From the NCBI RefSeq assembly GCF_900105175.1, contig NZ_LT629771.1, forward strand, positions 7,274,622 through 7,338,621: a stretch of DNA of 64,000 nt. Reading direction: 5' to 3'. Both the position numbers and the translations under genes were made by a program. The notes below the pieces were generated by a model that was not told the DNA's origin, searched no databases, and worked only from the letters and a program-made list of their open reading frames with translations. How positions within the stretch are numbered: position 1 is the first letter of the stretch; each line of letters begins with the position of its first letter. This DNA is from Jiangella sp. DSM 45060 (GTDB lineage: Bacteria; Actinomycetota; Actinomycetes; Jiangellales; Jiangellaceae). Shown in pieces: positions 36,348-43,493 of this stretch.

Positions 36348-37016
36348 ATGGGTGACGTTGTATCGCGCCTGCGTACGGGCGTTCTCGTTCTTGTTCCGCT
36401 CGCGTTGACGCTGGCCGCGTGCGGCTCCGGCGACGACGGGCCGCGGGCGGCACCGTTGGCGGCCGCACCGTCGGGGGCCGCGTCGGCTTCGGCGGGCCCG
36501 GCGGCTGCGTCGCCGTCGCCGTCGCCGGTGGTGACGGTCGAGACGGTGACGCAGACGGAGGAGGTCCCGTTCGAGCGGGTCACCGTCGAGGACGACACGA
36601 TGGACCTCGGCACGTCCGCCGTCACGACGGCCGGGGTGGCCGGCGTGCGGACGCTCACCTACACCGTCACGCTCATCGACGGTGTCGAGACCGCCCGGGA
36701 GCTGGTCGGCGACGAGGTCACGACGGCGCCGGTCGACGAGGTGACGTCGGTCGGGACGTACGAGCCTCCTCCGCCGCCGCCCCCGGAGCCCGAGCCGGAG
36801 CCTGAGCCCGAGGACGAGCCCGTCGCGCTCGCCGAGGCGCCGTCGGACGACGGCTGCGACCCGAACTACAGCGGCTGCGTCCCGATCGACACCGACGTCG
36901 ACTGCGCCGGCGGTAGCGGCAACGGCCCGTCCTACGCCGACGGGCCGGTGGACGTGATCGGCGAGGACATCTACGACCTCGACGCCGACGACGACGGGGT
37001 CGGCTGCGAGCCGTAG
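36348..37016 (+). CDS. Lipoprotein with G5 domain and Excalibur-like C-terminus
   Basis: 222 residues. Hydrophobic start and lipobox LAAC, an Ala/Ser/Pro linker, then a G5 domain (VTVETVTQTEEVPFERVTVE to TTAPVDEVTSVG), a Pro/Glu repeat spacer (PPPPPPEPEPEPEPE) and a small Cys-rich C-terminus with DLDADDDGVGCE, the Excalibur-type calcium-binding motif. G5 domains bind cell-wall polysaccharide or Zn in other Gram-positives. ATG 36348 is preceded by a G-rich leader. Expected to be anchored outside the membrane. Confidence 0.82.
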   Translation: MGDVVSRLRTGVLVLVPLALTLAACGSGDDGPRAAPLAAAPSGAASASAGPAAASPSPSPVVTVETVTQTEEVPFERVTVEDDTMDLGTSAVTTAGVAGVRTLTYTVTLIDGVETARELVGDEVTTAPVDEVTSVGTYEPPPPPPPEPEPEPEPEDEPVALAEAPSDDGCDPNYSGCVPIDTDVDCAGGSGNGPSYADGPVDVIGEDIYDLDADDDGVGCEP

Positions 37017-37113
37017 CCGCCGGCCGTGCCCCGCCGGCGACGGTCGCTGGTCGTTGGGAGCTGGCCGCAGGTCGTTGGGCGCTGGCCGTTGGCCGTGACG
37101 TTGTGCGCTGGCG

Positions 37114-37183
37114 GTGGTAGGTGGACCCCTCCCGGCCCGGGTGGGGCCCACCCTACGGGCGGGCACCGACAACCTCGCCGCGC
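37114..37183 (+). repeat. Dispersed intergenic repeat, copy R2
   Basis: 70-bp element with core ACCCCTCCCGG to GGGCACCGACA (37125-37171). It is identical to R3 at 37507 except for one base (C to T in CCACCCTACG). Same family as R1, R4, R5 and R6. Confidence 0.85.
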
Positions 37184-37334
37184 GTCGGCGCGCCCGGCCG
37201 GACCGTCCTCGCGTGTTGGGGCGTCTGGTCGCGCCGCCCGTCGCCTGCCGCGTGTCGGGGTGTCTGGTCGCGTCGACCGCTGCGCCTCGGCGCCGCCCAT
37301 GCGTCGCGGGTCGGCCAAGTGCCGCTGCCGCCCC

Positions 37335-37481
37335 CGTACCGCACCGACGACGACCGCGGGGCGCTACCGCCCACGTACCGCACCGACGACGACCGCGGGG
37401 CGCTACCGCCCACGTACCGCACCGACGACGACCGCGGGGCGCTGCCGCCCACGTACCGCGCCGGCGACGACCGCGGACCGC
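37335..37481. repeat. 39-bp minisatellite (about 3.7 copies)
   Basis: Three contiguous copies of a 39-bp unit beginning CGTACCGCACCG, almost identical to each other (37335-37373, 37374-37412, 37413-37451), and a decayed fourth (37452-37481). The unit is a multiple of three and would encode a 13-residue repeat in one frame. The copies are contiguous, with no spacers. Confidence 0.85.
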
Positions 37482-37506
37482 TGACCGTCACGTTCGCGTG
37501 TTGGCC

Positions 37507-37576
37507 GTGGTAGGTGGACCCCTCCCGGCCCGGGTGGGGCCCACCTTACGGGCGGGCACCGACAACCTCGCCGCGC
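37507..37576 (+). repeat. Dispersed intergenic repeat, copy R3
   Basis: 70-bp direct repeat of R2, 393 bp downstream, with one mismatch. The pair brackets the 39-bp minisatellite. Confidence 0.85.
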
Positions 37577-37710
37577 CGCCGCGCCGCCGTCGCGTCCGCT
37601 AGCCCTGTGCGTCCGGTCCGGCGCGTCCGGCCGCGCCGCCATCGCGCCTCGGCGCATCCGGCGGCGCGGTCGTCGCGGGTGAGCGAGGCCGGCCGCGGCG
37701 CTGGCACACG

Positions 37711-39219
37711 TCAGCGCGGCCGGCCGCTCCGTGTCGACGCCCGGTCGCCGTGCGGATGCGGGCGCACCGCCCGGCCCGGCACCGCGCGCGGCTGGCGCCG
37801 TCGCCGTCGCTCGGCCGGGTGCGTGGGCCGCGACCGGCCGCGCAGGCCACGGCTGAGCAGGCCCGGCGTCAGCGACACCGCCGCCGGCGGCACCGCGTCG
37901 CGCGGGACGACGTAGAGCACGCCGCGCCCCGGCCGGTCGCGCAGGATGAGCCGCGTGGTCAGCCGGCTCTTGCGGGCCAGCACCGCGCCGACGATGACGG
38001 CGCCCAGCAGCGGCCCGGCGCCGCACGCGATCATGGCGGCGTGCGCGCCGTACTCGTGCGCGATCCAGCCGATCAGCGTGCCGGACCCGGCCTGCGCGCC
38101 GAACAGCACGAGGATGTAGAGGGCCATGACCCGCCCGCGCATCGTCCCCGCGACCGCTGTCTGCACCAACGTGTTGCCGCCGGTCAGGTACAGCAGCGAC
38201 GCCGCGCCGACGCCGATCAGCACCAGGCAGAACAGCGGCAGCCACGCGATCGTCCCGGCCAGCACCTGCAGCAGGCCGAGCACACCCGCCGAGTAGACGA
38301 GCGTGCGCAGCCGCAGGCTCCGCCGCCGGGTCGAGGCGAGCGCGCCCGCCACCGCGCCGGCCGCGAGGCACGAGTTCAGCAGGCCGTAGCCGGCCGAGCC
38401 GATGTCGAACACGTCGTCGGCGTAGGCGGCGAGGACGGTGGCGAGGTTGATGCCGGTGAGCGCGACGAAGCCGACCATGACGACCGACCACAGGATCACC
38501 GGCTTGTCGCCGACGTAGCGCAGTCCCTCGCGCAGCTGCCCGCGGCTGCGGCTGATCGCCGGCGCCGCGGACAGCTCCGACGCGCGCATCGCGACCAGCA
38601 GCGCGACGGCGGTGATACCGGCCATCGAGTTGACGACGAACGACCAGCCCTGGCCGACCAGCGCGATGCCGAGCGCGGCCAGCGCCGGGCCGACCAGCGC
38701 GCCGAGCTGGAACACTGTCGAGTTGATGCTGATGGCGTTGCGCAGGTGCTGGTGCCCGGCGACCTCCGGGACGAACGCCTGCCGGGCCGGGTTGTCGACG
38801 ACCGTGGCAACACCGAGGAAGGCCGCGCTGGCCAGGATGTGCCACGGCTCGATCGCACCGGTCAGCGTCAGCGTGCCGAGCACGAGCGCCGACAGCGCGA
38901 ACAGCGACTGCGTGATCATCAGCAGCTTGCGCTTGTCGAACCGGTCGGCGACGACGCCGCCGAACAGGCCGAACACGAGCATCGGCGCCAGCTGCAGGGT
39001 GACGGTGAGCCCGACCCACGTGACGTTGCCGGTCAGGCTGAGCATGAGCCAGTCCTGCGCGACGCGCTGCATCCAGCCGCACGTGTTGGTCAGGACCTGG
39101 GAGATGACGTAGAGGCGGTAGTTGCGGACCCGCAGCGAGGCGAAGGTGTCGCGCCAGTGCGGCCGCGTATCTGAGGTGGCTGGTGAGGACGGGTGCAGGA
39201 CGGCGGGCGCCGGTCTCAC
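37711..39219 (-). CDS. MFS transporter (drug/siderophore exporter-like)
   Basis: About 502 residues with the twelve-helix major facilitator pattern. The loop GVVADRFDKRKLL is the MFS motif A (D-R-x-x-K/R). The overall look is that of the EntS/MFS_3 exporters (NPARQAFVPEVAG, YGLLNSCLAAGAVAGAL). GTG 39219 is preferred (AAGGA upstream); a TTG at 39291 is possible. The last ~70 residues after the final helix are an Arg/Pro-rich cytoplasmic tail without family similarity. Divergent from a LysR gene, which probably controls it. Confidence 0.85.
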   Translation of the reverse strand: MRPAPAVLHPSSPATSDTRPHWRDTFASLRVRNYRLYVISQVLTNTCGWMQRVAQDWLMLSLTGNVTWVGLTVTLQLAPMLVFGLFGGVVADRFDKRKLLMITQSLFALSALVLGTLTLTGAIEPWHILASAAFLGVATVVDNPARQAFVPEVAGHQHLRNAISINSTVFQLGALVGPALAALGIALVGQGWSFVVNSMAGITAVALLVAMRASELSAAPAISRSRGQLREGLRYVGDKPVILWSVVMVGFVALTGINLATVLAAYADDVFDIGSAGYGLLNSCLAAGAVAGALASTRRRSLRLRTLVYSAGVLGLLQVLAGTIAWLPLFCLVLIGVGAASLLYLTGGNTLVQTAVAGTMRGRVMALYILVLFGAQAGSGTLIGWIAHEYGAHAAMIACGAGPLLGAVIVGAVLARKSRLTTRLILRDRPGRGVLYVVPRDAVPPAAVSLTPGLLSRGLRGRSRPTHPAERRRRRQPRAVPGRAVRPHPHGDRASTRSGRPR

Positions 39220-39310
39220 GGTGATGTTCCTTGTGATGGTGCGGATGGTTGACGTGCGGTGGTCCCGCCACAGTGGCAGGACCGTGTTCAACGTTAGGTG
39301 CTGATCCCTG

Positions 39311-39325
39311 ATTCTTCGAACGAAT
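39311..39325. promoter_or_regulatory. LysR-type T-N11-A box
   Basis: ATTCTTCGAACGAAT is a near-palindrome with the LysR-regulator T-N11-A pattern. It sits between the divergent MFS and LysR starts, just before a TATAAA box at 39332-39337 that could be the -10 of the LysR gene. Consistent with autorepression and activation of the exporter. Confidence 0.6.
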
Positions 39326-39372
39326 AAGGGCTATAAATGTCATCAGCAATCGCAATGACTGTGAGGTGGCCC

Positions 39373-40254
39373 ATGTTCGACCCGGTACATCTGCGGACAT
39401 TCCTGGCCGTGGCGTCGACGCTGAACTTCACCCAGGCGGCCCAGCAGCTGGGCATCAGCCAGCCGAGCGTCAGTCAGCACGTGCGCCGGCTGGAGGAGGC
39501 GGCCGGGCGGCAGCTGCTGCTGCGCGACACCCGGGTCGTCACGCTCACCGACAACGGCGAGGCGATGGCCGGCTTCGCCCGCTCGATCCTCGCCGCCCAC
39601 GACGAGGCCGCCAGTTACTTCACCGGGACGGCGATGCGCGGCCGGCTCCGCTTCGGCGCGGCCGACGACCTCGCGCTGGCCCAGCTGCCCGTCGTGCTGC
39701 GGGCGTTCCGGCAGTTGCACCCGCGGATCAACCTGGAGCTGACGGTCACCCAGACCCGCACGCTGATGCGCCGGCTGGAGGCCAACCAGCTCGACCTCGT
39801 CTTCATCAAGGAGTTCCCCGGCGAGACCGTCGGCCGGGTGGTCCGCCGCGACCGGCTGGTCTGGATCGGGCTGCCCGGCACCCAGGTCCGCGCGGACGAG
39901 CCGATCCCGCTGATCACCTACACCGCGCCGTCGGTCAGCCGGGTGACGGCGCTGCGGGTGCTCGCGGAGTCGGGGCGCAGCTGGAAGATCACCTGCAAGA
40001 CGCTGGAGGTGAACGGCGTCCTGGCCGCGGCCCGCGCCGGCATCGGCGTCGCGGTGTTCCCGAGCAGCCTCGTCCCCGCCGACCTCCAGGCGCTGCCGGC
40101 GTCGGTCGGCCTGCCCGAGCTGGGCGACATCGACTTCACCCTGCTGTCCAACCCGCGCTCCCCGGTCGAGCCCGTCGAGGCCCTGACCTCGGCCATCCTC
40201 GGCCAGCCGTTCGCCGCCCGCCCGGCCGCACCGCCCGCCCCGGCGCCTGGCTGA
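39373..40254 (+). CDS. LysR-family transcriptional regulator
   Basis: 293 residues. The winged helix is unmistakable (DPVHLRTFLAVASTLNFTQAA, then SQPSVSQHVRRLEE). The C-terminal inducer-binding fold has AARAGIGVAVFPSSL. ATG 39373 is preferred to 39337 because a GAGGTGG site precedes it and the helix-turn-helix starts there. Divergent from the MFS exporter it likely regulates. The stop directly abuts that of the convergent Imm8 gene. Confidence 0.9.
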   Translation: MFDPVHLRTFLAVASTLNFTQAAQQLGISQPSVSQHVRRLEEAAGRQLLLRDTRVVTLTDNGEAMAGFARSILAAHDEAASYFTGTAMRGRLRFGAADDLALAQLPVVLRAFRQLHPRINLELTVTQTRTLMRRLEANQLDLVFIKEFPGETVGRVVRRDRLVWIGLPGTQVRADEPIPLITYTAPSVSRVTALRVLAESGRSWKITCKTLEVNGVLAAARAGIGVAVFPSSLVPADLQALPASVGLPELGDIDFTLLSNPRSPVEPVEALTSAILGQPFAARPAAPPAPAPG

Positions 40255-40608
40255 TCAGGGGCGATAGTCCTCGAACTCCCAGGAGCCGAGGTGCGCGATC
40301 CGCTCGCCCAGCTCGTTCCAGGTGGGCGCGGTGAGGTTCTCGATCCGGTCCCGGAGGAACTCGACCGCGGCGGGAAGGTCGAGCGGGTCGACGATCAGGT
40401 GGTGCCGGCCGAGCCGCGGGCCCTGCACGCGGACGACCCGGCGCAGCCAGAGCGGCGTGCAGACCAGGACGTCGAACGACTCCTCGCCCGGGCCGCCGGC
40501 CGGTCCGACGATCAGCCGCACCCAGACGCCGTCGTCGGCGGGATCGGCGGGGACGTAGGTCGCGAGATCGACGTCGGCACTGTGCGCCGAGCGGAGCACG
40601 GCTCTCAT
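40255..40608 (-). CDS. Immunity protein 8 (Imm8)-like protein
   Basis: 117 residues. The block GEESFDVLVCTPLWL, the upstream GVWVRLIVGP and the C-terminal W-N-E-L and EFEDYRP match Imm8 family proteins, predicted antitoxins of polymorphic toxin systems. No large toxin, Rhs or secretion gene is adjacent, so it appears orphaned or a domesticated immunity gene. It starts 16 bp after the MDR dehydrogenase stop on the same strand, so it may be transcribed at the end of the GntR-SDR operon. Confidence 0.65.
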   Translation of the reverse strand: MRAVLRSAHSADVDLATYVPADPADDGVWVRLIVGPAGGPGEESFDVLVCTPLWLRRVVRVQGPRLGRHHLIVDPLDLPAAVEFLRDRIENLTAPTWNELGERIAHLGSWEFEDYRP

Positions 40609-40624
40609 CGGGCGAGCATAGGCG

Positions 40625-41554
40625 TCACCAGGTGATGGCGGCCTTGACGAAGCCGGGCTCCTTGCCGACGAGGGCGGCGAAGGCGGCGTCGACGTCGTCG
40701 AGGGCGAAGCGGTGGGTGATCAGGGCGCCGACGTCGATGCGGCCGGACGCGACGAGGTCGATGCCGCGCCGGACGCTGTCGCGCAGGCGGTCGCGGTCGC
40801 GGACGTGGGCGTTGACGACGTCGATGGCCTTCCAGTTCCAGGCGTGCAGGTCGACGGTGCGGGGGCCCTGGTGGTAGCCCATGATCGACAGCACGCCGTG
40901 CGGGCGCACGAGCCGCGTCGCGAGGTCCAGGCCCGCCGCCGTGCCGGAGCCCTCGACCACCACGTCGAAGGCGTCGTCGGAGGACGGGCCAGCGGCCTCG
41001 CCCGGCGCCCACGCCGCGTCGGCGCCGTGGACCAGCGCCTGTTCACGCGCGTCCGGCCGCGGGTCGATCGCCACCACCTGACGCGTCCCCGCGTGCCGCA
41101 GCAACTGCAGCAGCACCAGCCCCATGAACCCGGTCCCGACGACGGCGACGCGGTCGCCGGTGTCCAGCCGGGTCCGGCGTAGCGCCTCGACGACACAGCC
41201 GAGCGGCTCGCCGAGCGCCTCGCCGGGCTCCACCCCGGGCGGCACGACGACGAGGTCGCGGACGTCGGCGACGGCGTGGTCGGCGAACGCGGCGTCGACC
41301 CGGCCGGTCACGACGTCGCCCACGCGCACCGCCGACACCTCCGGGCCGACGGCGACGATCTCGCCCACCGCCTCGTGCCCGAGCGCGAGCGAGCCCGGGG
41401 CATCAGGCCCCGCCGTCCACTCCGCCACCTCGCTGGCGCACACCCCGCTGACCAGCACCCGCAGCAGCACCTCGCCGTACCCCGGCGCGGCCAGCTCGAC
41501 GGACCGGACCGCCGACGTCCGCGGCCCGGTCAGCTCGCTCCGTCGCGTCCTCAT
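40625..41554 (-). CDS. Zinc-type alcohol/polyol dehydrogenase (MDR family)
   Basis: 309 residues. The catalytic-zinc motif is SGVCASE (Cys), followed by LGHEAVGEI with the zinc-ligand HE pair; the structural-zinc lobe of four cysteines is missing, so the protein is shorter than classical ADH. A Rossmann loop GTGFMGLV follows. It likely oxidises a sugar alcohol or a carbohydrate hydroxyl with NAD(P). ATG 41554 overlaps the stop of the ASRT-like gene (ATGA). The open frame further upstream lies inside that gene. Confidence 0.85.
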   Translation of the reverse strand: MRTRRSELTGPRTSAVRSVELAAPGYGEVLLRVLVSGVCASEVAEWTAGPDAPGSLALGHEAVGEIVAVGPEVSAVRVGDVVTGRVDAAFADHAVADVRDLVVVPPGVEPGEALGEPLGCVVEALRRTRLDTGDRVAVVGTGFMGLVLLQLLRHAGTRQVVAIDPRPDAREQALVHGADAAWAPGEAAGPSSDDAFDVVVEGSGTAAGLDLATRLVRPHGVLSIMGYHQGPRTVDLHAWNWKAIDVVNAHVRDRDRLRDSVRRGIDLVASGRIDVGALITHRFALDDVDAAFAALVGKEPGFVKAAITW

Positions 41555-41916
41555 CGGGCCGAGTACGCGATCGTCGACATCAGCGCGTTCGCCGCCTGCC
41601 GGGAGTCCAGCCGGGTGTGCTGCACCACGACCGGCACGTCGCTCTCCAGCACGACGCTGTAGTCGACGCCCGACGGCACACCCAGGGCGCCCAGCTGCTG
41701 GTGGAACGCGCGCCGCGCGGGAACGGGCAGGACGTGCGGCCCGTCCGGCTCGCGGTCGGCGAAGTACACCCAGAGCTCGACGGTCGCGTCCGCCGGCCCG
41801 GTGTTGAGGATGCAGACGCTCTCGTGGCTGGCCAGCGCGGGATCGTCCCCGCTGCTGCCCGGCGGGATGTACCCGTCGGCGACCACCCACACCGTCGAAC
41901 CGATCGACGACACCAC
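41551..41916 (-). CDS. Anabaena sensory rhodopsin transducer (ASRT)-like protein
   Basis: 121 residues close to the ASRT family over the whole length: STVWVVADGYIPPGS, SHESVCILNTG, FADREPDGPH and the highly conserved HTRLDSRQAANALMSTIAYS end. ASRT is a soluble tetrameric beta-sandwich that binds DNA or a sugar-type ligand; homologues without any rhodopsin occur in sugar operons. No rhodopsin gene is in this window. GTG 41916 has a GGGAGGA site. Coupled (ATGA) to the MDR dehydrogenase, suggesting a carbohydrate-linked regulatory or enzymatic role. Confidence 0.85.
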   Translation of the reverse strand: MVSSIGSTVWVVADGYIPPGSSGDDPALASHESVCILNTGPADATVELWVYFADREPDGPHVLPVPARRAFHQQLGALGVPSGVDYSVVLESDVPVVVQHTRLDSRQAANALMSTIAYSAR

Positions 41917-41926
41917 GGAGTCCTCC

Positions 41927-42700
41927 CTAGAAGTCGTTGGCGCTCTTCGCCATCAGGCCGCCGTCGCAGACCAGGTGCGACCCGGTGACGTACGACGACT
42001 CGCCGGACAGCAGCCACAGCACCGCCGCGGCCACCTCGTCGGGCCGGCCCAGCCGCCCGAGCGGCACCTGGGTGGCGGCCGCCGCGCGGATGCCGTCGAG
42101 GTCGGCGCCGCCGGTCGTCAGCATCGCGGTGTCGGTGGCCCCGGGCACGACGGCGTTGACGCGGATGCCGTGCGGCGCGTAGTCGAGCGCCGCCGACCGG
42201 ACGAACGCCGACACCCCGCCCTTCGACGCGGCGTAGGCGCTGTTCCCGCCGCCCGCGTGGCCGACGAACGCGGCCGGCGACGACGTGCAGACGACGGAGC
42301 CGCCGCGGCCGGCCTCGACCAACCGGCGCAGCGCCTCGCGGCAGGTCAGGAACACGCCGACGAGGTTGACGGCGACGACGCGCTCCCACTCGCCGGCCGG
42401 GAAGGCGTGCAGCGGCGCGTTCACCTCGATGCCCGCGTTCGCGAACACCGCACCTGGAACGCCGACGGCGGACGCCACCGTGGCGAACGCCGAAGCCACC
42501 GACGCCTCCGACGACACGTCGCACGTCACCGCCACCGCACCGGAAGCGCCACCGGCCAGCGCCTCGTCGATGACGGCGGCCGCCGCCGCGCCGTCGACGT
42601 CCAGCGCCGCCACGCGCGCACCCCGTGCGGCCGCCGCCAGCAGCACCGCCCGCCCGATGCCGGACCCGGCCCCGGTGACGGCGACCGTCTCAGCCCACAT
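41927..42700 (-). CDS. Short-chain dehydrogenase/reductase
   Basis: 257 residues with the complete SDR pattern: nucleotide loop TGAGSGIG (near residue 9), NAGIE, catalytic Ser in TSSPAA, and YAASKGG (Tyr and Lys). Likely oxidises a hydroxyl of the sugar or sugar acid imported by the nearby ABC system. ATG 42700 overlaps the GntR stop by 11 bp; the ASRT-like gene follows after 10 bp. Confidence 0.92.
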   Translation of the reverse strand: MWAETVAVTGAGSGIGRAVLLAAAARGARVAALDVDGAAAAAVIDEALAGGASGAVAVTCDVSSEASVASAFATVASAVGVPGAVFANAGIEVNAPLHAFPAGEWERVVAVNLVGVFLTCREALRRLVEAGRGGSVVCTSSPAAFVGHAGGGNSAYAASKGGVSAFVRSAALDYAPHGIRVNAVVPGATDTAMLTTGGADLDGIRAAAATQVPLGRLGRPDEVAAAVLWLLSGESSYVTGSHLVCDGGLMAKSANDF

Positions 42701-43355
42701 CGGCGGAGCCCGGCCCGAGGTGGATGTGGATGTGCCGCTCGACGGCGTCGAGCACGGCGTCGCGGTCGCCGGAGCGCAGGACGTCGAGCAGTTCCTGATG
42801 CTGCCGGGCCACCTCGCCGGGGTCGGCGTGCGCCGGGGCGTCGCGGCGGAAGTACGCGCGCACCCGCGGCTGGATGGTCTTCCACATCTGCAGGCAGTGC
42901 CGCTGCTCGGAGCGGGTGATGACCAGCTCGTGGAAGCGGATGTCGAGGTCGGCCAGCTGCTCGGCCTCGCCGGAGGAGGCGGCGACCAGCATGTCGTCGA
43001 CCATGCCCTGCAACGCGTCGAGGTCGGCCGCGCCCAGCTTGTCCAGCGCCTTGCCGAACGCGAACCGCTCCAGCGTGATGCGGATCGGCACCAGCACCTG
43101 CTCGACCTCGTCCTGCGAGACGCCGAGCACCTCGCTGCCGCGGTACGGATAGGACGCGATCAGCCCCTCCTGCTCGAGTTGGCGCAGCGCCTCGCGGACC
43201 GGCGCGCGGCTGGTGCCCAGTTCGGCGGCGAGGTCGAGCTCGACCAGCCGGTCGCCCGGCTTGAGCCGGCCGCTGGTGATCGCCTCGCGCAGGATCTCGG
43301 CGACGTGCTCTCGCCGCGACAGGCTCGGGACCCGTCGCAAGCCCAGCCCACTCAT
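42690..43355 (-). CDS. GntR-family (FadR subfamily) regulator
   Basis: 221 residues. The N-terminal wHTH has LREAITSGRLKPGDRLVELDLAAELGTSRAPVREALRQLE, followed by the helical FadR/FCD ligand domain whose metal-site histidines are seen in FHELVITRSE and HQELL, RHIHIHL. ATG 43355 is preceded by GGAGGT; the frame is open 36 codons further upstream but without a site. First gene of the minus-strand arm and divergent from the ABC importer, so it likely represses both arms. Confidence 0.9.
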   Translation of the reverse strand: MSGLGLRRVPSLSRREHVAEILREAITSGRLKPGDRLVELDLAAELGTSRAPVREALRQLEQEGLIASYPYRGSEVLGVSQDEVEQVLVPIRITLERFAFGKALDKLGAADLDALQGMVDDMLVAASSGEAEQLADLDIRFHELVITRSEQRHCLQMWKTIQPRVRAYFRRDAPAHADPGEVARQHQELLDVLRSGDRDAVLDAVERHIHIHLGPGSADVG

Positions 43356-43410
43356 CGGTGACCTCCAACATCTCGGGACCGCATGGCCACGATCGTAGTG
43401 CATATGAGCG

Positions 43411-43422
43411 ACTGTCGACAAT
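43411..43422. promoter_or_regulatory. Candidate GntR/FadR operator
   Basis: TGTCGACA (43413-43420), within ACTGTCGACAAT, is an 8-bp perfect palindrome midway between the divergent GntR start (43355) and binding-protein start (43494). FadR-subfamily proteins commonly bind similar short inverted repeats. No other equally good palindrome was seen in the gap. Confidence 0.5.
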
Positions 43423-43493
43423 CGGCCGTCGACCCTGCTACGGTCTCGCCCTACGAAATCCACCGGTCATCCCGACGAACCGAGGAGCCGACC

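Larger units (their letters stand above)
37017..37710. other. 694-bp repeat-rich convergent intergenic region
   Basis: Between the convergent G5 lipoprotein and MFS genes. It holds two near-identical 70-bp repeats (37114-37183 and 37507-37576) on either side of a three-copy tandem 39-bp array (37335-37481), plus a degenerate GTCTGGTCGCG duplication at about 37212 and 37251. Open frames through it (such as 37121-37513) consist of the repeats themselves and have no family resemblance. Confidence 0.75.

Noticed and set aside
37335-37481. CRISPR array
   Set aside because: The copies are contiguous with no unique spacers, and no cas genes are present.
37121-37513. Open frame across the repeat-bearing gap, encoding a repeated RTDDDRGALPPTY
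   Set aside because: It starts inside a copy of the dispersed repeat and contains nothing but repeats; no ribosome site and no family resemblance.
40255-40608. A polymorphic toxin system
   Set aside because: Only the Imm8-like gene is seen. No Rhs, WXG100, T6SS or C-terminal nuclease toxin is nearby.
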